Source of the DNA: Thalassobius sp047123305
GTDB taxonomy: Bacteria > Pseudomonadota > Alphaproteobacteria > Rhodobacterales > Rhodobacteraceae
Length of the DNA: 64,000 nt
NCBI RefSeq assembly: GCF_047123305.1
Contig: NZ_CP138918.1
Span: 310,001 to 374,000 of the forward strand
Direction: 5' to 3'
Under the pieces are notes generated by a model, which ran no database searches, had not been told where the DNA came from, and worked only from the letters and a program-made list of their open reading frames with translations. Both the position numbers and the translations under genes were made by a program. Shown here in pieces: positions 49,889-58,740 of this stretch. Positions within the stretch are counted from its first letter, which is position 1, and each line of letters opens with the position of its first letter.

Positions 49889-51289
49889 ATGTTGGAACAG
49901 TTGGAAGCCCTGGTCGGTGCAGGCAATGTGGTGCGCGGGGCAGATATGGCGCGCTGGTCCAGTGACTGGACCGGGGCCTATGCTTTCACCCCTTTGGCTG
50001 TGGTGCGGCCTGGCACAACCGAAGAAGTATCGGCAGTGGTCAAATGGGCCAATGAAACGGGCACCCCGATTGTACCGGTCTCGGGGAACACGGGGCTGGC
50101 CGGCGGCACGCGGGCTGAGGGGGCCTTGATGCTGTCGCTTGACCGGATGAACAAGATCCGCGAGATGCGGCCCGAGGCCCGGGTGGCGATTGTGGAGGCC
50201 GGTGTGATCCTGTCCAATCTGCATGCGGCGGCGGATGCGGAAGAGATGATTTTCCCACTGACCTTTGGCGCCAAAGGATCGGCCATGATTGGGGGCTGCC
50301 TGTCGACCAATGCCGGTGGGTCCAATGTGCTGCGCTATGGCAATACCCGCGATCTGGTGCTCGGCATCGAGGCGGTGCTGCCCAATGGTGAGATCATGAA
50401 TATCATGAGCGAGCTGCACAAGGACAACTCGGGCTACAATCTGAAACATCTGCTGATCGGAGCTGAGGGCACGTTGGGCATCATCACTGCTGCGGTGTTG
50501 AAACTGCACCCCAAACCCGGCGCCTATGCCACTGCCATGGTGGCCCCCCCGTCTCTGGACGCGGCGCTGGTGTTGCTGAACCGGCTGCAGCAGGCAACGG
50601 GTGGGGCGGTTGAGGCCTTTGAATATATGCCGCGCAAACACATCGAGGTGCATAAGCAGATCAATCCCGCCGCACGCGAGCCCTTTGAGGCGCCGCAAGA
50701 CATCAATATTCTGGTGGAAGTGGGTGCCACCGCGCCACGGGATTGCCAGGTCGGGGACGACGGGCAAACGCCTATTTCCGCCTATCTGGAAGACACTCTG
50801 ATGGCGATGTTTGAAGAGGGCATGTTGCTGGACGCGGTTGTTGCCACCAGCGAAGCGCAGCGCCAAGAGATGTGGGAACGGCGTGAAGCGGCGGCGGAGA
50901 TCAGCATGACCCACAAACCCTTCCTGGCCAATGATATTGCCGTGCCTTTGGACAAGGTCGCGACCTTCCTGACCGCAATGGAGGCCCGCCTGTCCGCAAT
51001 TGATCCTAAGGCTGAAGCGATCAGCGTGGCGCATTTGGGCGATGGCAATGTGCATTACACGGTCTGGCTTTCGTCAGATGATGCCGCGCAACGCGATCAG
51101 ATCATGGAAGCCGTGGAGGATGAAGCGCTGGCGCTGGGGGGATCGTTCTCGGCCGAGCATGGCATTGGCGTGTCGAAGCTGCCGTCCATGCGGCGGCGCA
51201 AAGATCCTGTAGCACTGGCGGCGATGCAGGCGGTGAAAGGGGCGCTGGACCCCAAGGGCATCATGAACCCGGGCAAGCTGCTGCCATAG
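49889..51289 (+). CDS. FAD-linked dehydrogenase (GlcD / D-2-hydroxyacid dehydrogenase type)
   Basis: A 466-residue flavoprotein of the FAD-binding-4 plus FAD-oxidase-C type. The PCMH FAD domain has VVRPGTTEEVSAVVKWANETGTPIVPVSGNTGLAGGT and FGAKGSAMIGGCLSTNAGG; the C-terminal domain has AHLGDGNVHYTVWL and FSAEHGIGVSKLPSMRRRKDP. It oxidises a D-2-hydroxy acid (lactate, glycolate or 2-hydroxyglutarate are candidates). I prefer the start MLEQLEALVG at ATG 49889, with GGAGAG six bases upstream; an ATG at 49874 is possible. The long open frame further upstream includes the repeat element and is not coding. Confidence 0.9.
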   Translation: MLEQLEALVGAGNVVRGADMARWSSDWTGAYAFTPLAVVRPGTTEEVSAVVKWANETGTPIVPVSGNTGLAGGTRAEGALMLSLDRMNKIREMRPEARVAIVEAGVILSNLHAAADAEEMIFPLTFGAKGSAMIGGCLSTNAGGSNVLRYGNTRDLVLGIEAVLPNGEIMNIMSELHKDNSGYNLKHLLIGAEGTLGIITAAVLKLHPKPGAYATAMVAPPSLDAALVLLNRLQQATGGAVEAFEYMPRKHIEVHKQINPAAREPFEAPQDINILVEVGATAPRDCQVGDDGQTPISAYLEDTLMAMFEEGMLLDAVVATSEAQRQEMWERREAAAEISMTHKPFLANDIAVPLDKVATFLTAMEARLSAIDPKAEAISVAHLGDGNVHYTVWLSSDDAAQRDQIMEAVEDEALALGGSFSAEHGIGVSKLPSMRRRKDPVALAAMQAVKGALDPKGIMNPGKLLP

Positions 51290-51302
51290 TCTCCGCAGGG
51301 AG

Positions 51303-51321
51303 TAATTGACTTTGTCAATTA
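51303..51321. promoter_or_regulatory. Palindromic operator upstream of the flavin monooxygenase gene
   Basis: TAATTGAC-TTT-GTCAATTA has perfect eight-base arms and overlaps a TTGACT that could serve as a -35. The outer bases GTAATT and AATTAC (51302 and 51329) extend the symmetry loosely. This is the form of a MarR-family site; the neighbouring HpaR-type protein is a candidate. Confidence 0.55.
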
Positions 51322-51392
51322 ACATGTGAATTACTTAGCGCAGACCAGAGGATTTTGAACGCCCGCAACGGGCAGACGAAAGGAATGCGCTG

Positions 51393-52679
51393 ATGACCCA
51401 ACCCCTTGTGATGATTGCTGGCGGCGGCATTGGCGGCCTGTCGGTGGCGCTGACCCTGACCCAGATCGGTGTGCCCTGTGTGGTGTTCGAAGCCGTACCC
51501 GAGCTGAAACCGCTGGGCGTCGGCATCAACCTGCAGCCCAACGCGGTGCGCGAGCTTTATGACCTTGGCATCGGGGCGGAGGATCTGGATCAGGTCGGGG
51601 TGCCGACCAAGGAATGGGCTCTGGTGGGCCGCAATGGCAATGACATTTACGCCGAACCACGCGGCCTGCTGGCCGGCTACAACTGGCCGCAATACGCGGT
51701 GCATCGGGGCGAATTTCACATGCTGCTCTACCGCAAGCTGGTGGAACGAGCGGGCGAAGGCGCTGTGCGGCTGGGCCAACGGGTTGTGGGTTATGAAAAC
51801 AACGCCGATGGTTCGGTGACCGCAATCATTGAGCAGCGCGATGGCACCTCCTTGCGCGAAACCGGCACCTTGCTGATCGGCGCAGACGGCATTCATTCCC
51901 GCGTGCGGGCGAAGATGCACCCTGACCAGCCACCGATCCAATGGGGCGGCATTGTCATGTGGCGCGGCACCACTTTGGCCAAACCGCATCGCACGGGGTC
52001 TTCCTTCCTTGGGCTTGGCAGCGACACACATCGGATGGTGATCTACCCGATCTCCTACCCTGACCCCGAAACCGGTCTGGCCTGGATCAACTGGATTGCC
52101 GAGATCACGTTGGAGGACACCGAAGGTTACGATGTCTCCAGCTGGTTCCGACAGGCGGAGCTTGATGAGTTCAAACATCATTTCGACGGCTGGACCTATG
52201 ATTGGATGGATGTGCCTGCCCTGTTGAATGGCTCAACCGTGGCCTATGAGAACCCAATGATTGACCGTGATCCGGTGCCTTACTGGGTGGATGGCGCGGC
52301 CTGTCTGATGGGGGATGCGGCCCATGCGATGTATCCAACGGGATCCAACGGGGCCAGTCAGGCGGTGATTGATGCGCGCGAGTTGGGCATTGCGATGCTG
52401 GAACATGGGGTGAGCCGTGCAGCAGTGCAGGCGTTCAACGACAAGCTCTGCGGTCCGGTGTCCGAGCTGATCCTGCGCAATCGGGGTGCTGGCCCGTTTG
52501 GTCTGCTGAACATGGTTGAGGACCGTTGCGGCGGTGAATTTGACAATATCGACACGGTGATCCCTGCAACGGAGCGGGCAGAGTTCATGGCGAAATACAA
52601 ATCCGCCGCCGGTTTTGCGATTGAGACGTTGAACAATGCCCCGCGCATGATTGCTGAAGGGGCGCGGGTAAAGCTTTAG
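51393..52679 (+). CDS. FAD-dependent aromatic monooxygenase-like flavoprotein
   Basis: A 428-residue class A flavin monooxygenase. The N-terminal Rossmann motif is VMIAGGGIGGLSVALTLTQIG with the acidic residue in VVFEA; GADGIHSRVRAKM is the DG motif; CLMGDAAHAMYPTGSNGASQAVIDA is the GD motif binding the ribityl chain. It is similar to salicylate hydroxylase and PhzS-like enzymes. The usual substrate is an activated aromatic ring, here unknown. A clear palindromic operator precedes it, so expression is probably inducible. Confidence 0.9.
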   Translation: MTQPLVMIAGGGIGGLSVALTLTQIGVPCVVFEAVPELKPLGVGINLQPNAVRELYDLGIGAEDLDQVGVPTKEWALVGRNGNDIYAEPRGLLAGYNWPQYAVHRGEFHMLLYRKLVERAGEGAVRLGQRVVGYENNADGSVTAIIEQRDGTSLRETGTLLIGADGIHSRVRAKMHPDQPPIQWGGIVMWRGTTLAKPHRTGSSFLGLGSDTHRMVIYPISYPDPETGLAWINWIAEITLEDTEGYDVSSWFRQAELDEFKHHFDGWTYDWMDVPALLNGSTVAYENPMIDRDPVPYWVDGAACLMGDAAHAMYPTGSNGASQAVIDARELGIAMLEHGVSRAAVQAFNDKLCGPVSELILRNRGAGPFGLLNMVEDRCGGEFDNIDTVIPATERAEFMAKYKSAAGFAIETLNNAPRMIAEGARVKL

Positions 52680-52719
52680 GCCGAACGGTTCGAAGGTCTT
52701 CAGGTCTCATGACACACAA

Positions 52720-52742
52720 AAGGGCGGGAGAATCCCGCCCTT
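52720..52742. terminator. Terminator between the monooxygenase gene and hemC
   Basis: AAGGGCGGGA and TCCCGCCCTT form a ten-base stem with a GAA loop between convergent genes. T tracts are short (TT, and TTTT on the minus strand), so the hemC side is better served. Confidence 0.75.
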
Positions 52743-52765
52743 GTTACATTGCGATACGACGAACC

Positions 52766-53725
52766 TTAGCCGCGCCAGCTGAAGAAATCCGGCCCCGCCT
52801 GCGCCAGCATGTCCTTGGCCATCGCTTTGCCCAGCGCCGCCCCGTCGGAGATGGCGCAGAAACGCTCGTCGCGGATCACCTCGGACCCGTCGGGGCGCAA
52901 CACCTCGCCGCGCAGACGCAGCTGACCGTCCTCCAACGTGGCCAGACCCGCAATCGGGGTTTCGCAGGAGCCATCCAAAGCGGCCAGAAACGCCCGTTCA
53001 GCCGCCAGACGTTGGCCGGTTTCCGCGTGATGCAGCACCGCCAGCATTTCGCCCGCGCGGTCATCGTTTTCACGCCGTTCAATGCCAATGGTGCCCTGCG
53101 CGATGGCGGGCAGCATATCTTCGGGCGCAACCTGAGAGCGGGCGGCGTCTGCCATGCCCAGCCGGTTCAGGCCTGCCGCCGCCAGAAAAGTTGCATCGGC
53201 CACGCCGTCTTCCAACTTCTTCAGGCGGGTCTGAACATTGCCGCGGAACTCCACCACCTTCAGGTGCGGGAACCGGTTCAGCAACTGGGCGCGCCGACGC
53301 AGCGAGGAGGAGCCGACAACCGCACCTTCCGGCAGGTCCTGCAGGCTCTGATACTTCAGCGACACAAAGGCATCGCGCACATCTTCACGCGGCAGGAAGG
53401 TGTCCAGCACCAACCCCTCGGGCTGTGCCACCGGCATGTCCTTGGTAGAATGCACCGCAATGTCGATGCCACCTTCCAGCATGGATTGTTCAATCTCTTT
53501 GGTGAACAACCCCTTGCCGCCCAGCGTTTTCAACGGTGTATCCGTTTTGATCAACGCCATGTCATCACCGGTGGTTTTGATAACCACCACCTCAAACGCC
53601 GCCTCGGGCAGGTCAAAGGCCGCCATCAGGCGCGTGCGGGTTTCATAAGCCTGGGCCAGCGCCAGCGGGGAACCACGGGTGCCGATCTTCAGAGGCGAGG
53701 CGGGGGTGGGCAAAGTCAATGTCAT
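52766..53725 (-). CDS. hemC: Porphobilinogen deaminase (hydroxymethylbilane synthase)
   Basis: The enzyme polymerises four porphobilinogen to hydroxymethylbilane in haem synthesis. It has 319 residues. KIGTRGSPLALAQA, HSTKDMPVAQPEGL and GSSSLRRRAQLLNRFP are conserved blocks; the dipyrromethane cofactor Cys is in LDGSCETPIAG. The start MTLTLPTPASPLKIG is ATG 53723-53725. It is divergent from hemE, another haem gene, with 143 bp between, so they may share control. Confidence 0.96.
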   Translation of the reverse strand: MTLTLPTPASPLKIGTRGSPLALAQAYETRTRLMAAFDLPEAAFEVVVIKTTGDDMALIKTDTPLKTLGGKGLFTKEIEQSMLEGGIDIAVHSTKDMPVAQPEGLVLDTFLPREDVRDAFVSLKYQSLQDLPEGAVVGSSSLRRRAQLLNRFPHLKVVEFRGNVQTRLKKLEDGVADATFLAAAGLNRLGMADAARSQVAPEDMLPAIAQGTIGIERRENDDRAGEMLAVLHHAETGQRLAAERAFLAALDGSCETPIAGLATLEDGQLRLRGEVLRPDGSEVIRDERFCAISDGAALGKAMAKDMLAQAGPDFFSWRG

Positions 53726-53868
53726 AGCCGAAGCCTTAGCCGCGTGGCGCGGGTCAGGCAAGCCTCCAGCCCCTCGCCGCACCTGCGTCCTTTGGTTGCG
53801 GGGGGCGGCCGAGTCTTGACATCCACGCTGCGAGGGTGGACCAACCGGACAAGCAAAAGGAACCTGAT

Positions 53869-54915
53869 ATGTCCGAGCCAAAAATGCCGCAAAAGAAAAT
53901 CCTGCGCGCCCTTGCGGGCGAAACCCTGCCCACGCCGCCGATCTGGATGATGCGTCAGGCGGGCCGCTACCTGCCCGAATACCGCGCCACACGGGCCCAG
54001 GCGGGTGACTTCCTGTCGCTGTGCTACAACAGCGAACTGGCCGCTGAGGTAACCCTACAGCCGATCCGCCGTTACGGGTTTGATGCGGCGATCCTGTTTG
54101 CCGACATCCTGCTGTTGCCGCAGGCCTTGGGGGCGGATCTGTGGTTTGTAACTGGTGAAGGTCCACGGCTCTCGACCACCACCACTGCGGATCAACTGGC
54201 CGCGCTGAAGGGCAAGGACGACATCCATGCGGTGCTGAACCCGGTTTATGAAACCGTCTCGATCCTGTCGCGCGAACTGCCCGCTGAGACCACGTTGATC
54301 GGTTTTGCCGGCGCCCCCTGGACCGTGGCCACCTATATGATCGCCGGTCGCGGCACCAAAGACCAAGGCCCCGCCCATGCATTGAAGGCCGAAAACCTGC
54401 CTGTCTTTGAGGGGCTTCTGGAGTTGCTGGTCGAAGGCACCATCGAATATCTGTCGAAACAGATTGAGGCTGGCGCCGAAGTGGTGAAGCTGTTCGACAG
54501 CTGGGCTGGCTCGTTGAAAGGTGAGGACTTCCGCAAATACGCGCTGGAACCCGCGAAACGCATCATTGCTGCCATCAACGAACGCCACCCCGGCGTGCCT
54601 GTGATTGCCTTCCCACGCGAAGCGGGTGACGGCTACATCGGCTTTGCCAAGGCCACCGGCGCGGATTGTGTCGCGGTCGACAACTCGGTTTCCGCTGAAT
54701 GGGTTGCGGAACATGTGCAGGTGGATGGCTGTGTGCAGGGCAATCTGGCCTCGCGCCATATGGTCACTGGTGGTCAGGATCTGATCGACGACACCCGCCG
54801 CATCGTGAAGGCGCTTGGCAACGGGCCGCATATCTTCAACCTCGGCCACGGCATCACCCCCGATGCAGATCCTGAGAATGTACAACTGATGATCGACACG
54901 GTGCGCAACGGCTGA
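53869..54915 (+). CDS. hemE: Uroporphyrinogen decarboxylase
   Basis: The enzyme removes four acetate carboxyls from uroporphyrinogen III to give coproporphyrinogen III. It has 348 residues. PPIWMMRQAGRYLPEYR is the family signature, YGFDAAILFADILLLP carries the key Asp, and GFAGAPWTVATYMIAGRG and NLGHGITPDADPENV complete it. AAAGG precedes ATG 53869. A consensus TTGACA at 53816-53821 could be the -35; the matching -10 is poor. A strong terminator follows. Confidence 0.96.
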   Translation: MSEPKMPQKKILRALAGETLPTPPIWMMRQAGRYLPEYRATRAQAGDFLSLCYNSELAAEVTLQPIRRYGFDAAILFADILLLPQALGADLWFVTGEGPRLSTTTTADQLAALKGKDDIHAVLNPVYETVSILSRELPAETTLIGFAGAPWTVATYMIAGRGTKDQGPAHALKAENLPVFEGLLELLVEGTIEYLSKQIEAGAEVVKLFDSWAGSLKGEDFRKYALEPAKRIIAAINERHPGVPVIAFPREAGDGYIGFAKATGADCVAVDNSVSAEWVAEHVQVDGCVQGNLASRHMVTGGQDLIDDTRRIVKALGNGPHIFNLGHGITPDADPENVQLMIDTVRNG

Positions 54916-54936
54916 TCGCTGCTGTTTTGAAGTTCC

Positions 54937-54966
54937 AGGGGCACCTTCGCGGGTGCCCCTTTTTTT
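54937..54966 (+). terminator. Terminator after hemE
   Basis: AGGGGCACC and GGTGCCCCT form a nine-base stem with a six-base loop and run into about seven T. Confidence 0.92.
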
Positions 54967-54973
54967 GCGTGGT

Positions 54974-55468
54974 TCACATCAGCACATGCCACAGGGCGGC
55001 CGCGATCCAGAGGCCCAAGCCAAAACTGACGTGACCTATCAGGCTGCGTAGTCGGGCAAAGCCTGGCTTGGGTGTGCGGGCGGCGGCGAATCCCAAGCCA
55101 AAGGCCGGCTGCATCGCCGCAAAAGGCATCAGCACAGTGACGGCCCCAAAGCCCCAAGCCGCCCCCATTGTCGGCGCGGCCAGCCACCCTGGCCCGACAA
55201 GGGCCAGAAAGGTAATGCCAAACACCGCCCCCACCAGATAGTGCAGCACCTGCCCCAGTGCCGCCTCGCCCTGCTGCACCGGGGCCGCCCCAATGCCCCC
55301 TGCCATGCCATAGCTGAACACACCCAACCGCATCCGCAGAACCCAGCGCCCCAGCAGGGCATAGTCACGCCGGGGCCAGCCACAGGCGCGTGCTTCCCCC
55401 CATTCCCACAGATCCATAAACACAGTTGCGCCCAGGCCCAAAGCCACCCCCGCAGTGATCCATTCCAT
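54974..55468 (-). CDS. DUF2938 family membrane protein
   Basis: A 164-residue membrane protein with about four hydrophobic segments. GLGATVFMDLWEWGEARACGWPRRDYALLGRWVLRM, then GEAALGQVLHYLVGAVFGITFLALVGPGWLAAPTMGAAWGFGAVTVLMPFAAMQPAFGLGFAAARTPKP, is the DUF2938 pattern with its conserved Asp, Trp and His. The function is unknown. A MerR-type promoter with 19-bp spacer and dyad precedes it, shared with the divergent merR gene, so it is very likely induced by that regulator. Confidence 0.85.
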   Translation of the reverse strand: MEWITAGVALGLGATVFMDLWEWGEARACGWPRRDYALLGRWVLRMRLGVFSYGMAGGIGAAPVQQGEAALGQVLHYLVGAVFGITFLALVGPGWLAAPTMGAAWGFGAVTVLMPFAAMQPAFGLGFAAARTPKPGFARLRSLIGHVSFGLGLWIAAALWHVLM

Positions 55469-55505
55469 CTTGATTCATCCCTTGCTGTCATTGGCAGAAA
55501 GGGCA

Positions 55506-55536
55506 AAACTGCCACTTCAAGTCGACTTGAGGTCAA
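55506..55536 (-). promoter_or_regulatory. MerR-type promoter of the DUF2938 gene
   Basis: On the minus strand TTGACC (55531-55536) and CAGTTT (55506-55511) are 19 bp apart. The spacer holds the dyad CTTCAAGTCGACTTGAGG (55515-55532), nine-base arms with one mismatch, very like the binding boxes of SoxR and other MerR proteins. It points to DUF2938 and overlaps the region just before the merR start. Confidence 0.7.
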
Positions 55537-55537
55537 G

Positions 55538-55972
55538 ATGCCAAACACCCTTAATCCCGCGATCCAGCCCATGGATATCTCAACCCTCGCCAAACGCGCG
55601 GGTCTGCCGGCCTCGACCCTGCGCTATTACGAGGAACGCGGCCTGATTGCCTCCATCGGGCGGCATGGGTTGAAGCGGGTGTTTCCGGCGTCAACGCTGG
55701 ACCGGCTGAACCTGATCACAGCGGGTCGCGCGGCCGGATTTTCGCTGGAGGATCTGAAGGAAAGCCTCAACAGTTCCCAACCCACCGGCCTCAATCGCGC
55801 GGCGCTGCGGGCACAGGCTGAGGTTCTGGATCAGCAGATCGCCCGGCTCACGGCGTTGCGGGACGGGTTGCGCCATGCCGCCGACTGCCGCGAGGCTGAT
55901 CCGTTGACCTGCCCAAGGTTCAGACGTTTGTTGCAGATTGCCCGCAAACGCTTTGCACCCACATCAAAGTGA
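55538..55972 (+). CDS. MerR family regulator
   Basis: A 144-residue MerR protein. DISTLAKRAGLPASTLRYYEERGLI at 13-37 is the HTH, GRHGLKRVF the wing, and RAALRAQAEVLDQQIARLTALRDGLRHAADC the dimer helix. After it, CREADPLTCPRF has two Cys (seven residues apart) that could bind a metal or sense redox, but there is no SoxR-type CxxCxC cluster site. Start ATG 55538 with GAGG six or seven bases upstream; ATG 55571 is possible. The target is the divergent DUF2938 gene, judged from the shared dyad. Confidence 0.9.
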   Translation: MPNTLNPAIQPMDISTLAKRAGLPASTLRYYEERGLIASIGRHGLKRVFPASTLDRLNLITAGRAAGFSLEDLKESLNSSQPTGLNRAALRAQAEVLDQQIARLTALRDGLRHAADCREADPLTCPRFRRLLQIARKRFAPTSK

Positions 55973-55978
55973 AGCAGA

Positions 55979-56923
55979 TCACTCGCCGTTGTCGCGCCGC
56001 AACAGGGTCGAGACACGGAAGGAAATCGCCGAGGACGCCCGCGACCGGTTGCGCAGCACCGGAGTGTTTTCCGACTGACCGCCTTGTGCTTCGCGGAAGA
56101 CGATGTAGAGGCCCGAACAGATAATGATCCCTGCCCCCGCCAGCGTTGCCCCATCCAGCGTTTCCCCAAACAGCAGATAGCCAAAGATCGTTGCCCAGAT
56201 GATCTGGGAATACTGCATCGGCGCCACAATCGCCGCCTCGGCGTTGCGGTAAGCCATCACCAGACACAGCCCACCGGTAAACCCAAGCGCCGCAATCGCC
56301 GCCATGCCACCCAGATCAGGCAGCGGCACCGGCTGGTAGGTGAGCCCCATCAAGGCCCCCATCACCACAAAGTTCGCAACCATCGGGTAAAGCATCATCA
56401 CAACCGAGCGCTCTTCCCGCCCCACTTTGCGCACAATGATCGAGGCCACCGCGCCAAGCCCTGCACTGGCCAGCGCCGCCGCATGGCCCAGCGACAGCTC
56501 GGTTGAGCCGGGCCGCAGCACCACGATGACGCCCACCAGACCAACCACCACCGCAATCCAACGGTGGATCCCAACCTTTTCGCCCAGCACCGGAATCGAC
56601 AGCACCGTAATCAACAGCGGCATGGCAAAGAGAATCGCATAGACCTGCGCCAAGGGCAGCACGGTAAAGGCGTAGAACACACACAGCGCATTGCAGGTGG
56701 AGGTCAGGGTGCGCAACGCTGTCCACCACGGATGCACCGGACGCAGGTGGCCTTCGGTCTTGTCCTGCATCAGCATCAGGGTGACCAGCGGGAAGGAAAA
56801 CAAGGTGGCAAAGAACACCATTTGGAACGGTGAATAGGCACCGCCCAGATATTTGATGAAAACATCATGCGTGGCGAAAACGCCAAAGGCCAGCAGGCCA
56901 TAAAGTGCGCCGGTCAGGTTCAT
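55979..56923 (-). CDS. DMT-superfamily (EamA) transporter
   Basis: A 314-residue membrane protein with ten hydrophobic segments in two EamA repeats (GALYGLLAFGVFATHDVFIKYLG; AYRNAEAAIVAPMQYSQIIWATIFGYLLFGE). Repeat-one end VLGEKVGIHRWIAVVVGLVGVIVVLRPG is typical. The cytosolic C-terminal tail (about 30 residues) is Ser/Arg-rich. The substrate is unknown. Start ATG 56921-56923; upstream codons lack hydrophobic sequence. It converges with merR, six bases apart. Confidence 0.9.
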   Translation of the reverse strand: MNLTGALYGLLAFGVFATHDVFIKYLGGAYSPFQMVFFATLFSFPLVTLMLMQDKTEGHLRPVHPWWTALRTLTSTCNALCVFYAFTVLPLAQVYAILFAMPLLITVLSIPVLGEKVGIHRWIAVVVGLVGVIVVLRPGSTELSLGHAAALASAGLGAVASIIVRKVGREERSVVMMLYPMVANFVVMGALMGLTYQPVPLPDLGGMAAIAALGFTGGLCLVMAYRNAEAAIVAPMQYSQIIWATIFGYLLFGETLDGATLAGAGIIICSGLYIVFREAQGGQSENTPVLRNRSRASSAISFRVSTLLRRDNGE

Positions 56924-57046
56924 CGGAGCCGTCCTTGGAATGTTTGCGCTAGCAAAAACCACAAACCGGTTTGCCTGCAAGCCTTATCTCGCGGCGTGCG
57001 GTCATTACGGCGCATTGGGGGGCTGCGTTTCCGTGCCACCAAACAC

Positions 57047-57077
57047 AAAAAAACCCGCCGTTTAAGGCGGGCTTTTT
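57047..57077 (-). terminator. Terminator of the tRNA-Arg gene
   Basis: CCCGCC and GGCGGG pair around a six-base loop; on the minus strand the stem is followed by seven T (the A run 57047-57053). It begins three bases downstream of the tRNA. Confidence 0.88.
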
Positions 57078-57079
57078 AG

Positions 57080-57156
57080 TGGCGGACCGAGGAGGATTCG
57101 AACCCCCGACCCCCTGATTCGTAGTCAGGTACTCTATCCAGCTGAGCTATCGGTCC
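57080..57156 (-). tRNA. tRNA-Arg (anticodon ACG)
   Basis: A 77-base cloverleaf on the minus strand, with CCA encoded. The acceptor stem is GGACCGA/TCGGTCC, the D arm GCTC-AGCTGGATA-GAGT, the anticodon arm CCTGA-CTACGAA-TCAGG with anticodon ACG (read as ICG after deamination, decoding CGU/CGC/CGA), and the T arm has GTTCGAATC. All stems pair fully. Confidence 0.97.
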
Positions 57157-57227
57157 GTCTGTGGCGGGTTTTAGGGTTTGGCGCTGGGGGGCGCAACCGG
57201 AAAACGACAGAAAAATGAAATTCTTTG

Positions 57228-57246
57228 CATCTTTCTTTGAAAGATG
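57228..57246. promoter_or_regulatory. Palindrome downstream of the histidine kinase gene
   Basis: CATCTTTC-TTT-GAAAGATG has perfect eight-base arms. It lies 28 bp after the kinase stop and about 70 bp upstream of the tRNA start. There is no immediate T tract; it may be a weak terminator or a regulatory site. Confidence 0.4.
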
Positions 57247-57274
57247 TTTAAAAACAGCTACTTAATCCGTCAAA

Positions 57275-58681
57275 TCATGCCACCTCTTGTTCCGGTGCCA
57301 GCACAATATCGCCTTTGGGCAGATCAATTTCGAACACGGTGCCCGACTCACCGGTCTCTTTCAGGCGCAGCAGACCGCCGTGGCCGCGGATCAGTTCCTG
57401 GGCGATGGCCAACCCCAGCCCGGTGCCCCCTTTGCTGACTCCCCCCTGGAACGGGCGGAACAAATGTTCCTGCGCTTTGGGTGGCAGACCCGGGCCGGTG
57501 TCACTGACCAGAATCACCCAGTGCTCCTCGTCCTCACGGGCCGCAACGCTGATTTCGCCGCCCTGCCCGTGCTGCACCACCGCCTGACGCGCGTTGCGCA
57601 CCAGGTTGGAGATCACCCGGTAGATCTGCTCACTGTCGGCGCGAATCTGCAGGGTTGCCGGGATATCTTCGGCAAAGCTCACATCCGAATCCCCCACGGA
57701 CAAGCGTTCGCTGTCGATCACATCGGCGACCACATCGGCCAACACCACCCGTTCCAGACGTGGCGAGGGTTCCTCGGCCTTGCCAAAGGCCAGTGTAGAT
57801 TCGCACAGGTGCACCGCACGGGTGATCGAGTTCACCAGTTTCGGCGCCATGCGTTTCACCCCGGGATCCTGCGACATCTCAATCCGGTCAGTGAACAGCT
57901 GCGCCGAAGTCAGCATGTTGCGCAGGTCATGGCTGACCTTCGCCACCGCGCCACCCAGCTGTGCCAGACGTTCTTTCTGTTTCAGGGCACCGGTCAGCTG
58001 CAGCTGCATGGTTTCCAGCGCCTCTTCCGCCTCACGCAGTTCACGCAGACCGGAGGCGGGTTTGATAATACGCCGCGCATCTTCGGGATCGGCGGCGTAG
58101 GTTTTCATGTGATGCACCACACCTTTGATCGGCTTGACCAGAAACGCCTGCACCGCAAGGAACAGCAAAAGAGCCGTCACCACAGAAATCACCGCAGACA
58201 AGAGCAGGATTCGCAGCCCGTAGTCGATCATCGCCGCACGCAAGCCACCGGTTTCCATTGTGACCTCAATCAGCAGCCCCGCCTCACGCACCGGATTGCC
58301 GATCACCCGGATCACCCGCGCTTCCGGCTCTGCCAGACGGGCCATGGCGTCACGGATCAGACTGACGGCCGGCGCTTCACGCAGATCGAAGGTGTCCGAG
58401 ATCTGCTGCGGCATCGGCGCAGACAGGATCAACTGCCGCGCCTCATCGCGCCGCAAAACCACGTTGAACACTTCGGCGTTGCGCAGCAGTTCCTCCTCCA
58501 GGTCGGCCGAGATCATGTCATCCGCCAGAAGCGCCAATGAGGCGATCTGCGCCCGTTCCAGACGGGACAACAGGTAATCCTCGCGGAACCGCGCAATCGA
58601 GGGGACAAAGATCAGCACTTCCGCCAGCATCACAAAGATGATGGTCAGGATCAGAAATCGGCCTGACAGGGTATTCAGCAT
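57275..58681 (-). CDS. Orphan sensor histidine kinase
   Basis: A 468-residue membrane kinase: TM1 about 8-27, a periplasmic sensor of about 130 residues, TM2 about 156-180, a HAMP-like linker VKPIKGVVHHMKTY, and a dimer helix with His251 in VSHDLRNML. The H-box is unusual in having DLRN where ELRTP is common. The ATPase has NLVRNARQA, DTGPGLP, FRPFQ and GGTGLGLAIA. No response regulator gene is next to it. It follows the flavoprotein and TVP38 genes in the same direction (59-bp gap), so it may be co-expressed with them. Confidence 0.93.
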   Translation of the reverse strand: MLNTLSGRFLILTIIFVMLAEVLIFVPSIARFREDYLLSRLERAQIASLALLADDMISADLEEELLRNAEVFNVVLRRDEARQLILSAPMPQQISDTFDLREAPAVSLIRDAMARLAEPEARVIRVIGNPVREAGLLIEVTMETGGLRAAMIDYGLRILLLSAVISVVTALLLFLAVQAFLVKPIKGVVHHMKTYAADPEDARRIIKPASGLRELREAEEALETMQLQLTGALKQKERLAQLGGAVAKVSHDLRNMLTSAQLFTDRIEMSQDPGVKRMAPKLVNSITRAVHLCESTLAFGKAEEPSPRLERVVLADVVADVIDSERLSVGDSDVSFAEDIPATLQIRADSEQIYRVISNLVRNARQAVVQHGQGGEISVAAREDEEHWVILVSDTGPGLPPKAQEHLFRPFQGGVSKGGTGLGLAIAQELIRGHGGLLRLKETGESGTVFEIDLPKGDIVLAPEQEVA

Positions 58682-58740
58682 GGGCGCTCCGTCTGGGGCT
58701 GGCTAGGGCTTGGGCGGTCGAAATAGACCGGGGCAAGGCC

